Notes: a model not told the origin generated them from the sequence alone. A DNA stretch of 64,000 bases from Emcibacter nanhaiensis (GCF_006385175.1 NZ_VFIY01000005.1:441501-505500), one strand, 5' to 3'; counted from the stretch's first letter, positions 8,364 through 18,468 are shown. A program made the numbers and translations.

Positions 8364-10352
8364 ATGGAAAAAGCACAAAAAGACAGGCCCTGGCTGTTCA
8401 GGACATATTCGGGGCATTCATCGGCCACAGCCTCCAACGAGCTCTACCGGACCAACCTGGGCAAGGGCCAGACCGGTCTCTCTGTGGCATTCGACCTGCC
8501 GACTCAGACCGGTTACGACAGCGATCATGTGCTGTCCCGGGGCGAAGTGGGCAAGGTGGGCGTACCGGTTTGCCACCTCGGCGATATGCAGGCCCTGTTC
8601 GACCAGATCCCGCTGGAGCAGATGAATACCTCCATGACCATCAACGCCACCGCGCCCTGGCTGCTGGCCCTCTATGTGGCGGCGGCGGAAGAGCAGGGCG
8701 CCGATCGTTCCAGGCTCAATGGTACCGTACAGAACGACCTGATAAAAGAATACTTAAGTCGAGGGACCTATATCTTCCCGCCCGAACCCAGCATGAAGCT
8801 GATCACTGACGTCATCAGCTTCACCTACCGGGAGATTCCCAAATGGAATCCGACCAATGTCTGCTCCTATCACCTGCAGGAAGCCGGTGCGACACCGGTG
8901 CAGGAACTGGCCTACGCTCTGGCGACGGCGGTGGCGGTACTCGATTCGGTGCGCGACAGCGGCCAGGTGCCGGCAGAGGAATTTCCCAAGGTGGTGGGCC
9001 GAATCAGCTTCTTCGTCAATGCCGGCCTGCGCTTTGTCACCGAGATCGCCAAGATGCGGGCCTTTGTCGAGCTGTGGGATGAAATCACCCGGGAACGATA
9101 CGGTGTGGAGGAGGAGAAATATCGCCGCTTCCGTTATGGCGTCCAGGTCAACAGCCTCGGCCTGACCGAACAACAGCCGGAAAATAATGTCTACCGTATC
9201 CTGCTCGAGATGCTGGCGGTGGTGCTGAGCAAAAAGGCCCGGGCCCGGGCGGTACAGCTTCCGGCCTGGAACGAGGCGCTTGGCCTGCCGCGCCCCTGGG
9301 ACCAGCAATGGTCGCTGCGCCTGCAGCAGATCATGGCCTTCGAGACCGACCTGCTGGAATATGAGGACCTGTTTGACGGGTCCACCGTGATGACGGCCAA
9401 GGTGGAGGCCCTGAAAGAGGAAGCCCGCGCCGAACTGGCCCGAATCGAAGAGATGGGCGGCGCCATTGCCGCCGTGGACAGCAGCTACATGAAGCAGAAG
9501 CTGGTGGAATCCAACAGCGCCCGGCTCGGGGCCATTGAAAGCGGTGAACAGACCGTGGTCGGGGTCAATAAATTCACCGAGACCGCGCCGTCACCGCTGG
9601 TAAGTGAGGAAGACGGCGGCATCATGACCGTCGATCCGGCCGCCGAGCAGGAGCAGATCGAGCGGCTCAAGGCCTGGCGCGACAGCCGCGACGACAAAGC
9701 GGTGGATAGCGCCCTGGCGGAGCTTAAACAGGCCGCGCAGGAAGGCCGCAATATCATGGAGCCGTCCATCACAGCGGCCAAGGCCGGGGTGACCACCGGC
9801 GAATGGGCCCAGACCCTGCGCGAGGTTTACGGCGAATATCGCGCCCCGACCGGGGTCGGCAAGGCGGCGCGCGGCGAAGCCGGCGACAGCCTGGAGGATG
9901 TGCGCCATCAGGTGGACGAGGTCAGCGACAAGCTCGGTCGCCGCCTCAAGTTCCTGGTCGGCAAACCGGGCCTCGACGGTCATTCCAACGGCGCCGAACA
10001 GATTGCGGTCAAGGCGCGCGATTCCGGGATGGAAGTGGTCTATGAAGGTATTCGCCTGACCCCGGCGCAGATCGTCAATGCGGCGCTCGAGGAAGGGGTG
10101 CATGCGGTGGGTCTGTCGATCCTGTCCGGCTCCCACCTGCCGCTGGTCCGGGATGTGATGGAGCGGATGAAGAAGGCCGGACTTGAGGATATTCCGGTGA
10201 TTGTCGGCGGCATTATCCCGCCCGAGGATGAAAAGCAGTTGCTCGACATGGGCGTGGCCCGGGTCTATACGCCCAAGGATTACCAGATGTCGGAGATCAT
10301 GTCAGATATCGTCGGTATTGTCGGCCGGCGGCATAACCAGTACCGGCGCTGA
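8364..10352 (+). CDS. ecm: ethylmalonyl-CoA mutase
   Basis: A 662-residue AdoCbl-dependent mutase that converts ethylmalonyl-CoA to methylsuccinyl-CoA. It lacks the longer N-terminal arm of methylmalonyl-CoA mutase and begins almost directly with RPWLFRTYSGHSSATASN; this YSGHS block (YAGFS in Mcm) is what separates the Ecm clade. The barrel carries [20 protein letters not shown] and SYHLQEAGATPVQEL. The C-terminal B12 domain has the base-off motif DGHSNG (about 547) with SILSGSH and GGIIPPED. I chose ATG 8364 because GAGGGACGAGAG lies just upstream. It is divergent from ccr-mcd, which supplies its substrate and uses its product. Confidence 0.94.
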   Translation: MEKAQKDRPWLFRTYSGHSSATASNELYRTNLGKGQTGLSVAFDLPTQTGYDSDHVLSRGEVGKVGVPVCHLGDMQALFDQIPLEQMNTSMTINATAPWLLALYVAAAEEQGADRSRLNGTVQNDLIKEYLSRGTYIFPPEPSMKLITDVISFTYREIPKWNPTNVCSYHLQEAGATPVQELAYALATAVAVLDSVRDSGQVPAEEFPKVVGRISFFVNAGLRFVTEIAKMRAFVELWDEITRERYGVEEEKYRRFRYGVQVNSLGLTEQQPENNVYRILLEMLAVVLSKKARARAVQLPAWNEALGLPRPWDQQWSLRLQQIMAFETDLLEYEDLFDGSTVMTAKVEALKEEARAELARIEEMGGAIAAVDSSYMKQKLVESNSARLGAIESGEQTVVGVNKFTETAPSPLVSEEDGGIMTVDPAAEQEQIERLKAWRDSRDDKAVDSALAELKQAAQEGRNIMEPSITAAKAGVTTGEWAQTLREVYGEYRAPTGVGKAARGEAGDSLEDVRHQVDEVSDKLGRRLKFLVGKPGLDGHSNGAEQIAVKARDSGMEVVYEGIRLTPAQIVNAALEEGVHAVGLSILSGSHLPLVRDVMERMKKAGLEDIPVIVGGIIPPEDEKQLLDMGVARVYTPKDYQMSEIMSDIVGIVGRRHNQYRR

Positions 10353-10374
10353 GTGATCTGCCGGAGTGTTTCAT

Positions 10375-10401
10375 AAGGCGGCTTTGGGAGCCGCCTTTTT
10401 T
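10375..10401 (+). terminator. intrinsic terminator after ecm
   Basis: Stem GGCGGCT (10377-10383) pairs with AGCCGCC (10389-10395), followed by TTTTTT. It lies 22 bases after the ecm stop. Confidence 0.9.
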
Positions 10402-10494
10402 GTGCGGGCCGTTTGCTGTTCCCACTTCTGATTCTTTCCCTTAAGACCCTTTTTCTGTTATGGTTTTATTAGATTAGAAAAAGGGGATATAAAG

Positions 10495-11214
10495 ATGACA
10501 AAGGAGCTGTTCCGCGAGGACGCCTATCTCCGACGTTGTTCCGCTGTCGTGACGGACGTCAATCCGCACGGCGGGATCATTCTTGATCAGACTGTTTTCT
10601 ATCCCACTGGCGGCGGTCAGCCCGGCGACAGCGGCCGGCTTGTGCTGGAGGATGGTCGTGAGATCAAAATCTCTACCACGGTCACGGACCGGGATAGCGG
10701 CGAGGTGATCCATGTGCCGGAGGAGGGCCAGACCCTGCCTGCGGCCGGAGCCAAAGTCAGGGCCGAAATCGACTGGGACCGGCGGTACCGGCATATGCGC
10801 ATGCATACCGCGCTTCATCTGCTCTGTGCCGCGGTGCCCTGCGGGGTGACCGGCGGCCAGATCGGTGAAGACAAGAGCCGGCTCGACTTTGATATCGGTG
10901 ACCGAACCCTGGACAAAGAGGAGATCTCAGCCACGCTCAATCGTCTGGTGGAGGAAGACCATGTGGTTGACAGTTACTGGATCACGGAACAGCAGCTGGA
11001 TCAAAACCCGGAACTGGTGCGCACCATGTCGGTGCAGCCGCCGCGGGGGTCCGGCCGTGTGCGCCTGATGAAGGTTGGGAACGGCGTGGACCTGCAGCCC
11101 TGTGGCGGCACCCATGTCAAGCGGACCGGGGAAATCGGCGCGCTCAGGGTCAGCAAGATTGAAAACAAGGGCAAGCGCAACCGGCGCGTCAATATCATGT
11201 TTGCGGGAGGATAG
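10495..11214 (+). CDS. alaX: alanyl-tRNA editing protein (AlaX type)
   Basis: A 239-residue free-standing editing domain related to the C-terminal half of alanyl-tRNA synthetase. It hydrolyses mis-charged Ser- or Gly-tRNA(Ala) in trans. TVFYPTGGGQPGDSG is the conserved loop near the N terminus. HMRMHTALHLL supplies the first zinc-binding pair (HxxxH), and LQPCGGTHVKRTGEIG supplies the Cys and His of the second pair. The ATG at 10495 follows AAAGGGGATATAAAG. Only three bases separate its stop from the next gene, so the two are co-transcribed. The length fits the AlaX-M class. Confidence 0.9.
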   Translation: MTKELFREDAYLRRCSAVVTDVNPHGGIILDQTVFYPTGGGQPGDSGRLVLEDGREIKISTTVTDRDSGEVIHVPEEGQTLPAAGAKVRAEIDWDRRYRHMRMHTALHLLCAAVPCGVTGGQIGEDKSRLDFDIGDRTLDKEEISATLNRLVEEDHVVDSYWITEQQLDQNPELVRTMSVQPPRGSGRVRLMKVGNGVDLQPCGGTHVKRTGEIGALRVSKIENKGKRNRRVNIMFAGG

Positions 11215-11217
11215 CTC

Positions 11218-11712
11218 ATGAATGTCAGAACCATAACCCTGGGCGTCATCTCGGTGTTCTTTCTGGCCTCGCAGGCGCTGGCTTTTGACCGGGCAGCGGA
11301 GGAACGGGCGGTTGCCGCCCTGCTGGACGGATTCCACGACGCGGCCGACAAGGGTGACAAGGAGCGCTACCTGGGCTCCATGACCAGGGATTCGGTGTTT
11401 ATGGGCACCGACAGCCGGGAACGCTGGCCCTATCCCGAGTTTGAAAAATATGTCGGTGAACGTTTCAGGGACGGCAAGGGCTGGTCCTACCGGTCCGTTG
11501 AAAAGCACATTGATTTTTCCCCGGATGGCCGCACCGGCTGGTTCGATGAAATCACCCGATCGGAAAAATGGGGTGATTTCCGCGGTACAGGCGTGGTGGT
11601 GAAGGAGGACGACGCGTGGAAGATCGCCCACTATTCACTCACTTTCCTGGTGCCCAACCAAGTCTGGGAACAGGTCTCGGAAATCGTTCAATCAGCGACC
11701 GACGGCAACTAG
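11218..11712 (+). CDS. exported SnoaL-like (NTF2 fold) protein
   Basis: A 164-residue protein with a signal peptide (MNVRTITLGVISVFFLASQALA) and a compact alpha+beta domain. AVAALLDGFHDAADKGDKERYLGSMTRDSVFMGTD and the final DAWKIAHYSLTFLVPN match the SnoaL_3/NTF2-like fold. Such periplasmic proteins often bind small ligands; no catalytic residues can be assigned. It starts three bases after alaX and appears to be the second gene of that operon. Its stop codon shares the palindrome CTAG (11709-11712) with the stop of the convergent YbaK-type gene. Confidence 0.75.
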   Translation: MNVRTITLGVISVFFLASQALAFDRAAEERAVAALLDGFHDAADKGDKERYLGSMTRDSVFMGTDSRERWPYPEFEKYVGERFRDGKGWSYRSVEKHIDFSPDGRTGWFDEITRSEKWGDFRGTGVVVKEDDAWKIAHYSLTFLVPNQVWEQVSEIVQSATDGN

Positions 11713-12197
11713 ACTCTTTCGGCATACTCCACGTCGCGGGTGAAATCGCCGTAGACTGCCCCCTGCATGACATGGCGGAAGTTGTCCGCTTCCATGTGGA
11801 CCAGGGATTCATGGTCCCCGCCTTCCAGGTAGATGTCGTCACAGTCGGCAAGATGGTCATCCAGGAACACCGTCAGGCCATAGGCCTGCCCGACCGGCGG
11901 CACGGCGCCGGGGTCGCAGTCGTTGAAAATCATTTCCACCTCGCCTTCCGACGCCATATCCACTTTCTCTTTGATGATATTCTCGATCTTGTGGATATCG
12001 AGCCGGTGATCGGCGGGAATGACTGCCAGCATATAACCGGTGCCCGAGGCCAGTAATACGCCCTTGGCCAGCTTGGCGCCCGGAATATGGGCGCTTTTTG
12101 CGACATAATTGCTGCGGTCGGCATGCGGGTGGGTCAGTGTTTCGTGAGAGGAGTTCATGCTCCTGAGATAATCTCTGAGGGATAAAGCCATACCCAT
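11709..12197 (-). CDS. YbaK/EbsC-family aminoacyl-tRNA deacylase
   Basis: The 162-residue protein belongs to the YbaK/ProX superfamily that removes wrong amino acids from tRNA (Cys- or Ala-tRNA(Pro) in known members). The lysine-bearing block AHIPGAKLAKGVLLAS and the loop NDCDPGAVPPVGQAYGL are the family signatures. I chose the ATG at 12197 because AAGGAGG lies seven bases upstream; the frame extends 60 bases further without a ribosome site. ATG 12191 is an alternative. It faces the alaX operon and shares its stop palindrome. The exact tRNA is not predictable from sequence by eye. Confidence 0.82.
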   Translation of the reverse strand: MGMALSLRDYLRSMNSSHETLTHPHADRSNYVAKSAHIPGAKLAKGVLLASGTGYMLAVIPADHRLDIHKIENIIKEKVDMASEGEVEMIFNDCDPGAVPPVGQAYGLTVFLDDHLADCDDIYLEGGDHESLVHMEADNFRHVMQGAVYGDFTRDVEYAERV

Positions 12198-12467
12198 TTT
12201 GAGCCTCCTTGAGTTCTGGTTGTACGAGATTAATGTGGTCAGAGTAGAGGTGCACATTGTACTACAAAATTACTTGTAATTCACACGAAAAGATCCATAT
12301 CAGTATATGCAAATAGTGGCAAATACCGTTGCAGGGGTCCTTGTTTAGAGGGCCCTCGCAGGCGCGGTTCACGGATTATTGACCCGGAAGGCCTGTGATT
12401 TGTGGTACATTAAGGAAGATAAATAGAAAAACGGGGTAAGTTTAGTAGGGGGAATATAGGTGAGCAT

Positions 12468-13601
12468 ATGCGTGATTGGAGCGGTTTGGGAGCCCCGCTG
12501 AAACTTATATCCAGATTGATCATCCTGACATCTCTGCTGGTGTTGGCGGGGTGTGCTACTTTTTATGGCGACAAACAGTCCGATAAATCTGCGAAAATTA
12601 CAACCGAAGACCTGCTGTCAGGCCGGGAGCTTTTCGGGGCAGAGGCTGTGTCCCTGACATTGCCTGAAGACGGTGTTCTCGAAATGAGTCCGGAGATGCG
12701 GGCCTTTCTGGACCAAAAGGTTCCCCTCATACAGAGCGATTATGTAACAATCAGATCAATTCTTACTTCTGTGGTCGGTAGCGGCGGGTTGAATATGGAT
12801 TACAACAAGTCGGTCACCTACACGGCCCGGGAGGCTTTCCGCAAGGCGGAAGGCAACTGCCTCGGATTCAGTTACCTGATCGCGCTCATGGCGCGGGAAA
12901 GGGGCCTTAGGGCAACATTTCAGGAAGTCGAAATTCCGCCGGACTGGACGCCTGTGGACGACAGACTGATTTATGCCAATCGTCATGTCAATGTCCGCAT
13001 CACGTCCAACGAAATGAAAACCACCGTGGTGGATATCGACCGTGTGAATGTCAAACCATACTACAAGACCGAACTGATCGGCGATCAGGAAGCCGAAGGA
13101 CATTACTATAGCAACCTTGGCGCGGAATATCTGGACCAGGGGGATATGAAGAACGCCTTCAGGTATTTTGCCAAAGCCATCAGACTTGCGCCGGGTAATT
13201 CCCAGTTCTGGTCGAATTTGGGGGTGTTTTACCGGCTGAATGAAAAATACAATTATGCAGAGCGGGCCTATTTTATCGCCCTGGCCAGGAAACGGGACAA
13301 TTATTCCGCCCTCAATAATCTCCATATTCTTTACGACCTGATGGGCGAGCCGGAAAAAGCGGCTTATTTTGAAAAGGTAGCCCGGGACTATCAGATGAAA
13401 AACCCCTATTACCGCTACTACATGGCAAAGGAAGCCTATGAAGAGGGCAACTATGATGTGGCTCTCTCCCATCTCCGGGAGATCATCAACCGGAAGATCC
13501 AGGAACCGCGTTTTTACACCCTGATGGCGGACACCTATGCCGCCCTGGGGGAAGAGGAAAAGGCCGCGGAAACCCTGGAGAAAAAACAGCAGATCCGGTA
13601 G
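12468..13601 (+). CDS. lipoprotein with transglutaminase-like and TPR domains
   Basis: A 377-residue lipoprotein: a hydrophobic leader ends in LVLAGC, so Cys29 is the lipidation site. Residues about 60-200 look like a transglutaminase-like cysteine protease fold, with GNCLGFSYLIALMARERG (Cys), NRHVNV (His) and TVVDIDRV (Asp) in the right order. Residues about 205-375 are TPR units (YSNLGAEYLDQGDMKNAFRYF, SNLGVFYRLNEKYNYAERAY). This architecture is seen in exported proteins of unknown role in proteobacteria. The ATG at 12468 follows AGGTGAGC. It is a single-gene unit that ends before a two-way terminator. Confidence 0.75.
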   Translation: MRDWSGLGAPLKLISRLIILTSLLVLAGCATFYGDKQSDKSAKITTEDLLSGRELFGAEAVSLTLPEDGVLEMSPEMRAFLDQKVPLIQSDYVTIRSILTSVVGSGGLNMDYNKSVTYTAREAFRKAEGNCLGFSYLIALMARERGLRATFQEVEIPPDWTPVDDRLIYANRHVNVRITSNEMKTTVVDIDRVNVKPYYKTELIGDQEAEGHYYSNLGAEYLDQGDMKNAFRYFAKAIRLAPGNSQFWSNLGVFYRLNEKYNYAERAYFIALARKRDNYSALNNLHILYDLMGEPEKAAYFEKVARDYQMKNPYYRYYMAKEAYEEGNYDVALSHLREIINRKIQEPRFYTLMADTYAALGEEEKAAETLEKKQQIR

Positions 13602-13636
13602 CTTTCGTCCTCTTGCCTCATGAAAACCCTGATAAC

Positions 13637-13666
13637 AAAAAAAGCCGGGCTCCAGGCCCGGCTTTT
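13637..13666. terminator. bidirectional intrinsic terminator
   Basis: GCCGGGC (13644-13650), five-base loop, GCCCGGC (13656-13662), flanked by an A-run before and TTTT after. It separates the convergent lipoprotein and acs genes. Confidence 0.88.
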
Positions 13667-13682
13667 CCTTACAAGTACGTAG

Positions 13683-15626
13683 TTACCGGTTCTGCCGGTT
13701 TTCGATAAGTTCCTCCACCACAGCCGGTTCCGCCAGGGTGGAGGTGTCGCCCAGATTGGAATATTCGTTCTCGGCAATCTTGCGCAGGATGCGGCGCATG
13801 ATCTTGCCGGAACGGGTCTTGGGCAGGCCCGGAGAGAACTGGATCAGGTCCGGGGTGGCAATGGGGCCGATTTCGTTGCGGACCCACTGGACCAGTTCTT
13901 TCCGCAGCTCTTCCGTCGGGGTGACGCCATGGTTGAGGGTGACATAGGCATAGATGCCCTGGCCCTTGATATTGTGGGGATAGCCGACCACGGCGGCTTC
14001 GGCCACGTCATGGTGGGCGACCAGGGCGCTTTCCACTTCGGCCGTGCCCATGCGGTGGCCGGACACATTGATCACGTCGTCGACCCGGCCGGTGATCCAG
14101 TAATAGCCGTCCTTGTCCCGGTGGCAGCCGTCACCGGTGAAATATTTGCCTTTATAGTTGGCGAAATAGGTCATGTAGAAGCGGTCATGATCGCCGTAAA
14201 CCGTCCGCATCTGGCCGGGCCAGCTGTCGGTAATCACCAGGTTGCCTTCCGCATTTTCATCCAGTACATTGCCTTCATTGTCCACAAGCTGCGGCTTGAT
14301 GCCAAAGAAAGGACGGGTGGCGGAGCCCGGTTTCAGGTCGGTGGCGCCGGGCAGCGGCGTGATCATGATGCCGCCGGTTTCCGTCTGCCACCAGGTGTCC
14401 ACGATCGGGCAGCGGCTGTCGCCAACCACCCGGTAATACCATTCCCAGGCTTCCGGGTTGATAGGTTCACCCACGGAGCCGAGCAGCTTCAGGCTGGAAC
14501 GGTCATATTTGGTAACAAATTCGTCCCCGGCGCCCATCAGGGCGCGAATGGCGGTGGGCGCGGTATAAAGGATATTCACCTTGTGTTTTTCCACCGTCTG
14601 CCACAGCCGCCCGGCGTCGGGCCAGGTGGGGACGCCCTCGAAAAACACCATGGTGGCGCCGTTGGCAAGCGGCGCATAGCAGATATAGCTATGGCCGGTG
14701 ATCCAGCCCACATCGGCAGCACACCAGTAGACGTCGCCGTCATGATAGTCGAACACATATTTAAAGGTCAGGGTGGTATAGACCAGATAGCCGCCGGTGG
14801 TGTGCAGCACCCCTTTCGGCTGGCCGGTGGAGCCGGAGGTATAGAGGATGAACAGCGGATCCTCCGCATTCATTTCCACAGGCTCACACTCGGCCGGAAC
14901 CTGGGCGGCGGCATCCTGATACCAGACGTCGCGGCCTTCGGTGAAGGGAACATCGTTGCCGGTATTGCGCACCACAATCACATTCTGCACGCTTATGTCC
15001 TTGTGCTCCAGGGCCTTGTCCACATTGGCCTTGAGCGGCACAAGGCGGCCGCCGCGGCGGCCTTCGTCGGCGGTGATGATGATATGGCTTTTACAGTCAT
15101 GGACCCGTCCGGCCAGGGCTTCCGGAGAGAAGCCGCCGAACACCACGCTGTGCATGGCGCCGAGCCGGGCGCAGGCCTGCATGGCGAACAGGGCTTCGGG
15201 GATCATCGGCATATAGATGGTGACCCGGTCGCCCTTCTTCACGTTATGCTCTTTCAGTACGTTGGCGAAGCGGCAGACTTCTTCATAGAGTTCCCGGTAG
15301 GTGATGGTGCGCGAAACACTCGGGTCGTCGCCTTCAAAAATAATGGCCACCTGGTCAGCCTTTTCCGGCAGGTGGCGGTCGATACAGTTATAGGAAACAT
15401 TGAGCGTGCCGTCCTCAAACCAGCGCACATGCAGGTCGTCCTTGTCAAAGGAAGTGTCCTTCACTTTGCTGTAGGGTTTGATCCAGTCCACGACTTTGCC
15501 CATTTCCCCCCAGAATCCGTCCGGATCCTCGACGGAGCGCTTGTACATTTCCAGATACTGGTCGTTGGTGAGGAGGGCCCGTTCAGCCACTTCTTTTGGT
15601 ACCGGGTGTGTGTGGATTTCAGTCAT
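13683..15626 (-). CDS. acs: acetyl-CoA synthetase (AMP-forming)
   Basis: At 647 residues it has the standard Acs length; the enzyme makes acetyl-CoA from acetate, ATP and CoA via acetyl-AMP. [22 protein letters not shown] is the P-loop-like A3 motif, [10 protein letters not shown] is A5, [20 protein letters not shown] is A7/A8, and the C-terminal [14 protein letters not shown] holds the catalytic lysine that is commonly acetylated. The ATG at 15626 has AGGGAAAGACA upstream. Its presence beside the ethylmalonyl-CoA genes fits acetate assimilation in an organism without a visible glyoxylate shunt here. Confidence 0.96.
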   Translation of the reverse strand: MTEIHTHPVPKEVAERALLTNDQYLEMYKRSVEDPDGFWGEMGKVVDWIKPYSKVKDTSFDKDDLHVRWFEDGTLNVSYNCIDRHLPEKADQVAIIFEGDDPSVSRTITYRELYEEVCRFANVLKEHNVKKGDRVTIYMPMIPEALFAMQACARLGAMHSVVFGGFSPEALAGRVHDCKSHIIITADEGRRGGRLVPLKANVDKALEHKDISVQNVIVVRNTGNDVPFTEGRDVWYQDAAAQVPAECEPVEMNAEDPLFILYTSGSTGQPKGVLHTTGGYLVYTTLTFKYVFDYHDGDVYWCAADVGWITGHSYICYAPLANGATMVFFEGVPTWPDAGRLWQTVEKHKVNILYTAPTAIRALMGAGDEFVTKYDRSSLKLLGSVGEPINPEAWEWYYRVVGDSRCPIVDTWWQTETGGIMITPLPGATDLKPGSATRPFFGIKPQLVDNEGNVLDENAEGNLVITDSWPGQMRTVYGDHDRFYMTYFANYKGKYFTGDGCHRDKDGYYWITGRVDDVINVSGHRMGTAEVESALVAHHDVAEAAVVGYPHNIKGQGIYAYVTLNHGVTPTEELRKELVQWVRNEIGPIATPDLIQFSPGLPKTRSGKIMRRILRKIAENEYSNLGDTSTLAEPAVVEELIENRQNR

Positions 15627-15708
15627 TGTCTTTCCCTATAGGTTGGCAGGATCTATTACATCTCATCATATTTTTATGGCGGTTCCAAGTCAAAGGATGT
15701 TGTGGATT

Positions 15709-17637
15709 TTAACGTCCTTTGACCAGTTCACGGATCAGGAAGCGGGCTGGATGCAGGGCATGGGAGATTTTCTGTTCCAGCGGCGGGATATTGCCGCAGA
15801 TCAGGCCTGTCAGTTGGGCGGCCAGTAGGGGCGAAGTCAGGAAACCCCGGGCGCCGAGGGCGCTTAATACATATAGGCCGCCGTGATAACGGGCGTCGGG
15901 CAGGGGTTTATGACGCGGGCCGTGGCGGAGCGACTCATATTCCTGCAGGTAAAAATCCCGGTCCGGCACCGGTCCCGCATAGGGCAGGTGGTTGGGACTG
16001 AAGTAGCGGATGGCGCTGCGTCCGCCAAGCAGGTCGGCCCCGGCCAGTTGCGGCAGCAGGGCGGCGGCTTTGGCGCGGTTTTCATCATGTTCCCGCTCTG
16101 TCACCGCGGGCATCAGGTCGGGATCGGCCAGCGGCAGGAAACTGGCGCCGGCGACGGTCACCCGGCGGCCCTGCAGCACCAGGGAGGGGACCACATAGCC
16201 TTCTTCGGTGATCACATGGTCCGGCGCTGCCGCCGGCGTGCGAAACAGACTGATCTGGCCGCTCAGTGCCTCCAGCGGCAGGTGCGACGTCAGGGGCAAC
16301 TTGCGGATCAGCGACGGTGTGGCCAATATTACCGCATCCGTCTCGATCAGGGTGTGATCGTTTTCATCCCGCAGATGCCAGCGTCCGGCGCGTTTTTCCA
16401 GCGTTTCGACCTGCTGGCCGCCGCGGAAATCCAGGTCCCGGTTCAGAAAGGCACAAAGTTTTTCCGGGATCAGGTAGCCGAGGGTCGGGAAACAGAGGCT
16501 GCCGTCCTCTTTCTGTTCAAGGAGATGCTCCGGCAGCGGCGTGGTTTCCATGATCCGGTTGAAGCGCGTCTGTTCTTTATCCGAGGCCGCCCGGCGTTCC
16601 AGGCCGCAGGCGTAAAAGATTCCCTCTGGCAGATTCCGGTAAAACTGCAACGCATGCAGCAGGGCGTGGCGATGAAAACGCCCCTCCCGTCCGTCATCCA
16701 CGCTGAGGAAAGGATCCAGGATGGCGGCCGGGTTTCCGGACGCTTCCTGCATCGGGGCCTCCTGCCGGTCGAGAACCGTCACCCGGTAGCCGGCGCGCGT
16801 CAGGTGCCAGCCGGCCATCATGCCGGCAATGCCGGCGCCGACGACAGCGATATGGCCGGACCGGGGCAGAGGGGCAGGTGGATTATACCAGGGCTCTCCG
16901 ACGAGATAGGGGCGCTCGGGCTGCGCGCTGTCCCCTGTGAAGATGCCGCGCAGGCATTCCCGTTTGCCGGCAAATCCCGGCGCTTTTTCCATGGCGAAGC
17001 CCGCGTCCTCCAGGCCGCGCCGGACGAAACCGGCAGCGGTGAAGGTGGCGAGCCGGGTACCCGGACCGCTCAGGCGGGCGAGGGCGGCAAACAGCCGCTC
17101 GTTCCACATGTCCGGGTTGCGGCGCGGGGCAAATCCGTCCAGATACCAGGCGTCCAGCGGCGCCGGCACTACTTTGTCCAGCATGTCGCAGGCATCGCCG
17201 AACAACAAAAGCAGAGTGACCCGTCCGCCAAACAGGCTGCGCTGGTGAAAGCCCTGAATGGGTTCGGGGTAGGCGGCGAGCAATTCCTCCAGCTCTCCGC
17301 AAAGCTCCGGCCAAGGGGCCAGCGCTTTGCGGATATCTTCCGGCGCCAGGGGATACTTCTCTACCGACAGATAAAACAGCCGGGCGTCTGCGGGAGCCAC
17401 CTGCAGCCACTCATGGACGCTGAGCAGGAAATTAAGTCCGGTGCCGAAACCGGTCTCGCCGATACTGACGCGGTGCCTGTTCCGCCATGCTTCCGGCGCA
17501 CCGATACCCTGGAGGAAAACATAGCGGCTTTCCTCCAGCCCGTTTTCCGGGCTGTAATAGATATCCTCAAACTGACGGGAAGCCGGGATCCGGCCCTCCT
17601 GCCAGTAGAGGTCTTTATCAGACTGGTCGTTCGACAT
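15709..17637 (-). CDS. mnmC: bifunctional tRNA 5-methylaminomethyl-2-thiouridine biosynthesis protein MnmC
   Basis: A 642-residue fusion. The N-terminal part (about 1-240) is the SAM methyltransferase (DUF752-type) with VSIGETGFGTGLNFLL and WYLDGFAPRRNPDMW. The C-terminal part (about 258-620) is an FAD-dependent oxidoreductase with the dinucleotide motif VVGAGIAGMMAGWHL and the GNPAAILDPF block. The oxidoreductase converts cmnm5s2U to nm5s2U in the tRNA wobble position; the methylase finishes mnm5s2U. Both motif sets look intact. The gene is on the same strand as acs, 82 bases upstream of it, and divergent from the next small exported protein. Confidence 0.9.
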   Translation of the reverse strand: MSNDQSDKDLYWQEGRIPASRQFEDIYYSPENGLEESRYVFLQGIGAPEAWRNRHRVSIGETGFGTGLNFLLSVHEWLQVAPADARLFYLSVEKYPLAPEDIRKALAPWPELCGELEELLAAYPEPIQGFHQRSLFGGRVTLLLLFGDACDMLDKVVPAPLDAWYLDGFAPRRNPDMWNERLFAALARLSGPGTRLATFTAAGFVRRGLEDAGFAMEKAPGFAGKRECLRGIFTGDSAQPERPYLVGEPWYNPPAPLPRSGHIAVVGAGIAGMMAGWHLTRAGYRVTVLDRQEAPMQEASGNPAAILDPFLSVDDGREGRFHRHALLHALQFYRNLPEGIFYACGLERRAASDKEQTRFNRIMETTPLPEHLLEQKEDGSLCFPTLGYLIPEKLCAFLNRDLDFRGGQQVETLEKRAGRWHLRDENDHTLIETDAVILATPSLIRKLPLTSHLPLEALSGQISLFRTPAAAPDHVITEEGYVVPSLVLQGRRVTVAGASFLPLADPDLMPAVTEREHDENRAKAAALLPQLAGADLLGGRSAIRYFSPNHLPYAGPVPDRDFYLQEYESLRHGPRHKPLPDARYHGGLYVLSALGARGFLTSPLLAAQLTGLICGNIPPLEQKISHALHPARFLIRELVKGR

Positions 17638-17776
17638 CAGGTCCTGCTGGTTTCCAGGGCACGCTGTTTATGGAGCTGATCATAGAAACTCCTGTCGCGG
17701 AAGCAATTGGCAATTTGCTCCAATGCCAGTATGCTGCCACGGGACAAGCTGAAACCGCAAATGGGAGTTATGCCGA

Positions 17777-18349
17777 ATGTCTGTTGGCCGGGTTGTGGGA
17801 ATGGTTTTTATATTGAGTGTACTGGGGGTGTCGCCGGGATATGCCAAGGACGAGAAAAAGCCCGTGGTGCCCTGTTCCCATCCGGTGTTCCGGCTGTTTG
17901 ATTTCTGGGTCGGGGAATGGCTGGTCTATGACCGTGAAAGCGGCAAGCTGGTCGGTTTTGACCGGATCAGCCGGACGCTGGCCGGCTGCGCCCTGCAGCA
18001 GAGCTGGATCTCGCTGGATGATTATTTTTCTTCCCCGGGGGTGCCTTTCCGGATGAACGGCAAAAGCCTGACGGCCTTCAACGGCAAAGAGTGGGTGCAG
18101 TTCTGGGTCGACAACCAAGCCGGTTCACAGATCCTGAAAGGCGGGCCGGAGGATAAAGCCTTTATCCTGTCATCGGACGAGCCGCTGGGCGGTTACATCT
18201 TCCGGATGAGCTGGACCCCGGACAAGGACGGCAGTATTCATAATATTTCCGAGCGGCGCAAGGAAGACAGTGAGGAATGGGAAACGGTGTTTGATTTCAT
18301 CTATCGCCGCAACCTCAATCGTCGGGAATTCGAGGACGAGGAAGAATAG
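17777..18349 (+). CDS. small exported DUF1579-like protein
   Basis: A 190-residue protein with a signal peptide (VVGMVFILSVLGVSPGYA) and a beta-rich domain. FRLFDFWVGEWLVYD with the later DRISRTLAGCALQQSW resembles the start of DUF1579 proteins, which are predicted beta-barrel-like ligand binders. No catalytic motif is visible. A GGGAG at 17763-17767 supports the ATG at 17777. The C terminus is very acidic (EFEDEEE). Divergent from mnmC and 119 bases ahead of the protease gene on the same strand. Confidence 0.65.
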   Translation: MSVGRVVGMVFILSVLGVSPGYAKDEKKPVVPCSHPVFRLFDFWVGEWLVYDRESGKLVGFDRISRTLAGCALQQSWISLDDYFSSPGVPFRMNGKSLTAFNGKEWVQFWVDNQAGSQILKGGPEDKAFILSSDEPLGGYIFRMSWTPDKDGSIHNISERRKEDSEEWETVFDFIYRRNLNRREFEDEEE

Positions 18350-18468
18350 CCGGAATAGCAGATGGAGCCGAAGGGCGTTTTAACCTTTGGGTAAGGAGCC
18401 TTCGGTACCCTTGTGATGTGGGATAGAATCCGGTTTCCCGCCGGAACGGAGGGGGTGGAAGAAAACGC

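Noticed and set aside
18368-18405. CCGAAGG/CCTTCGG inverted repeat between the DUF1579-like and protease genes
   Set aside because: Seven-base arms with a 24-base loop and no T-run; too weak to call a terminator or operator.
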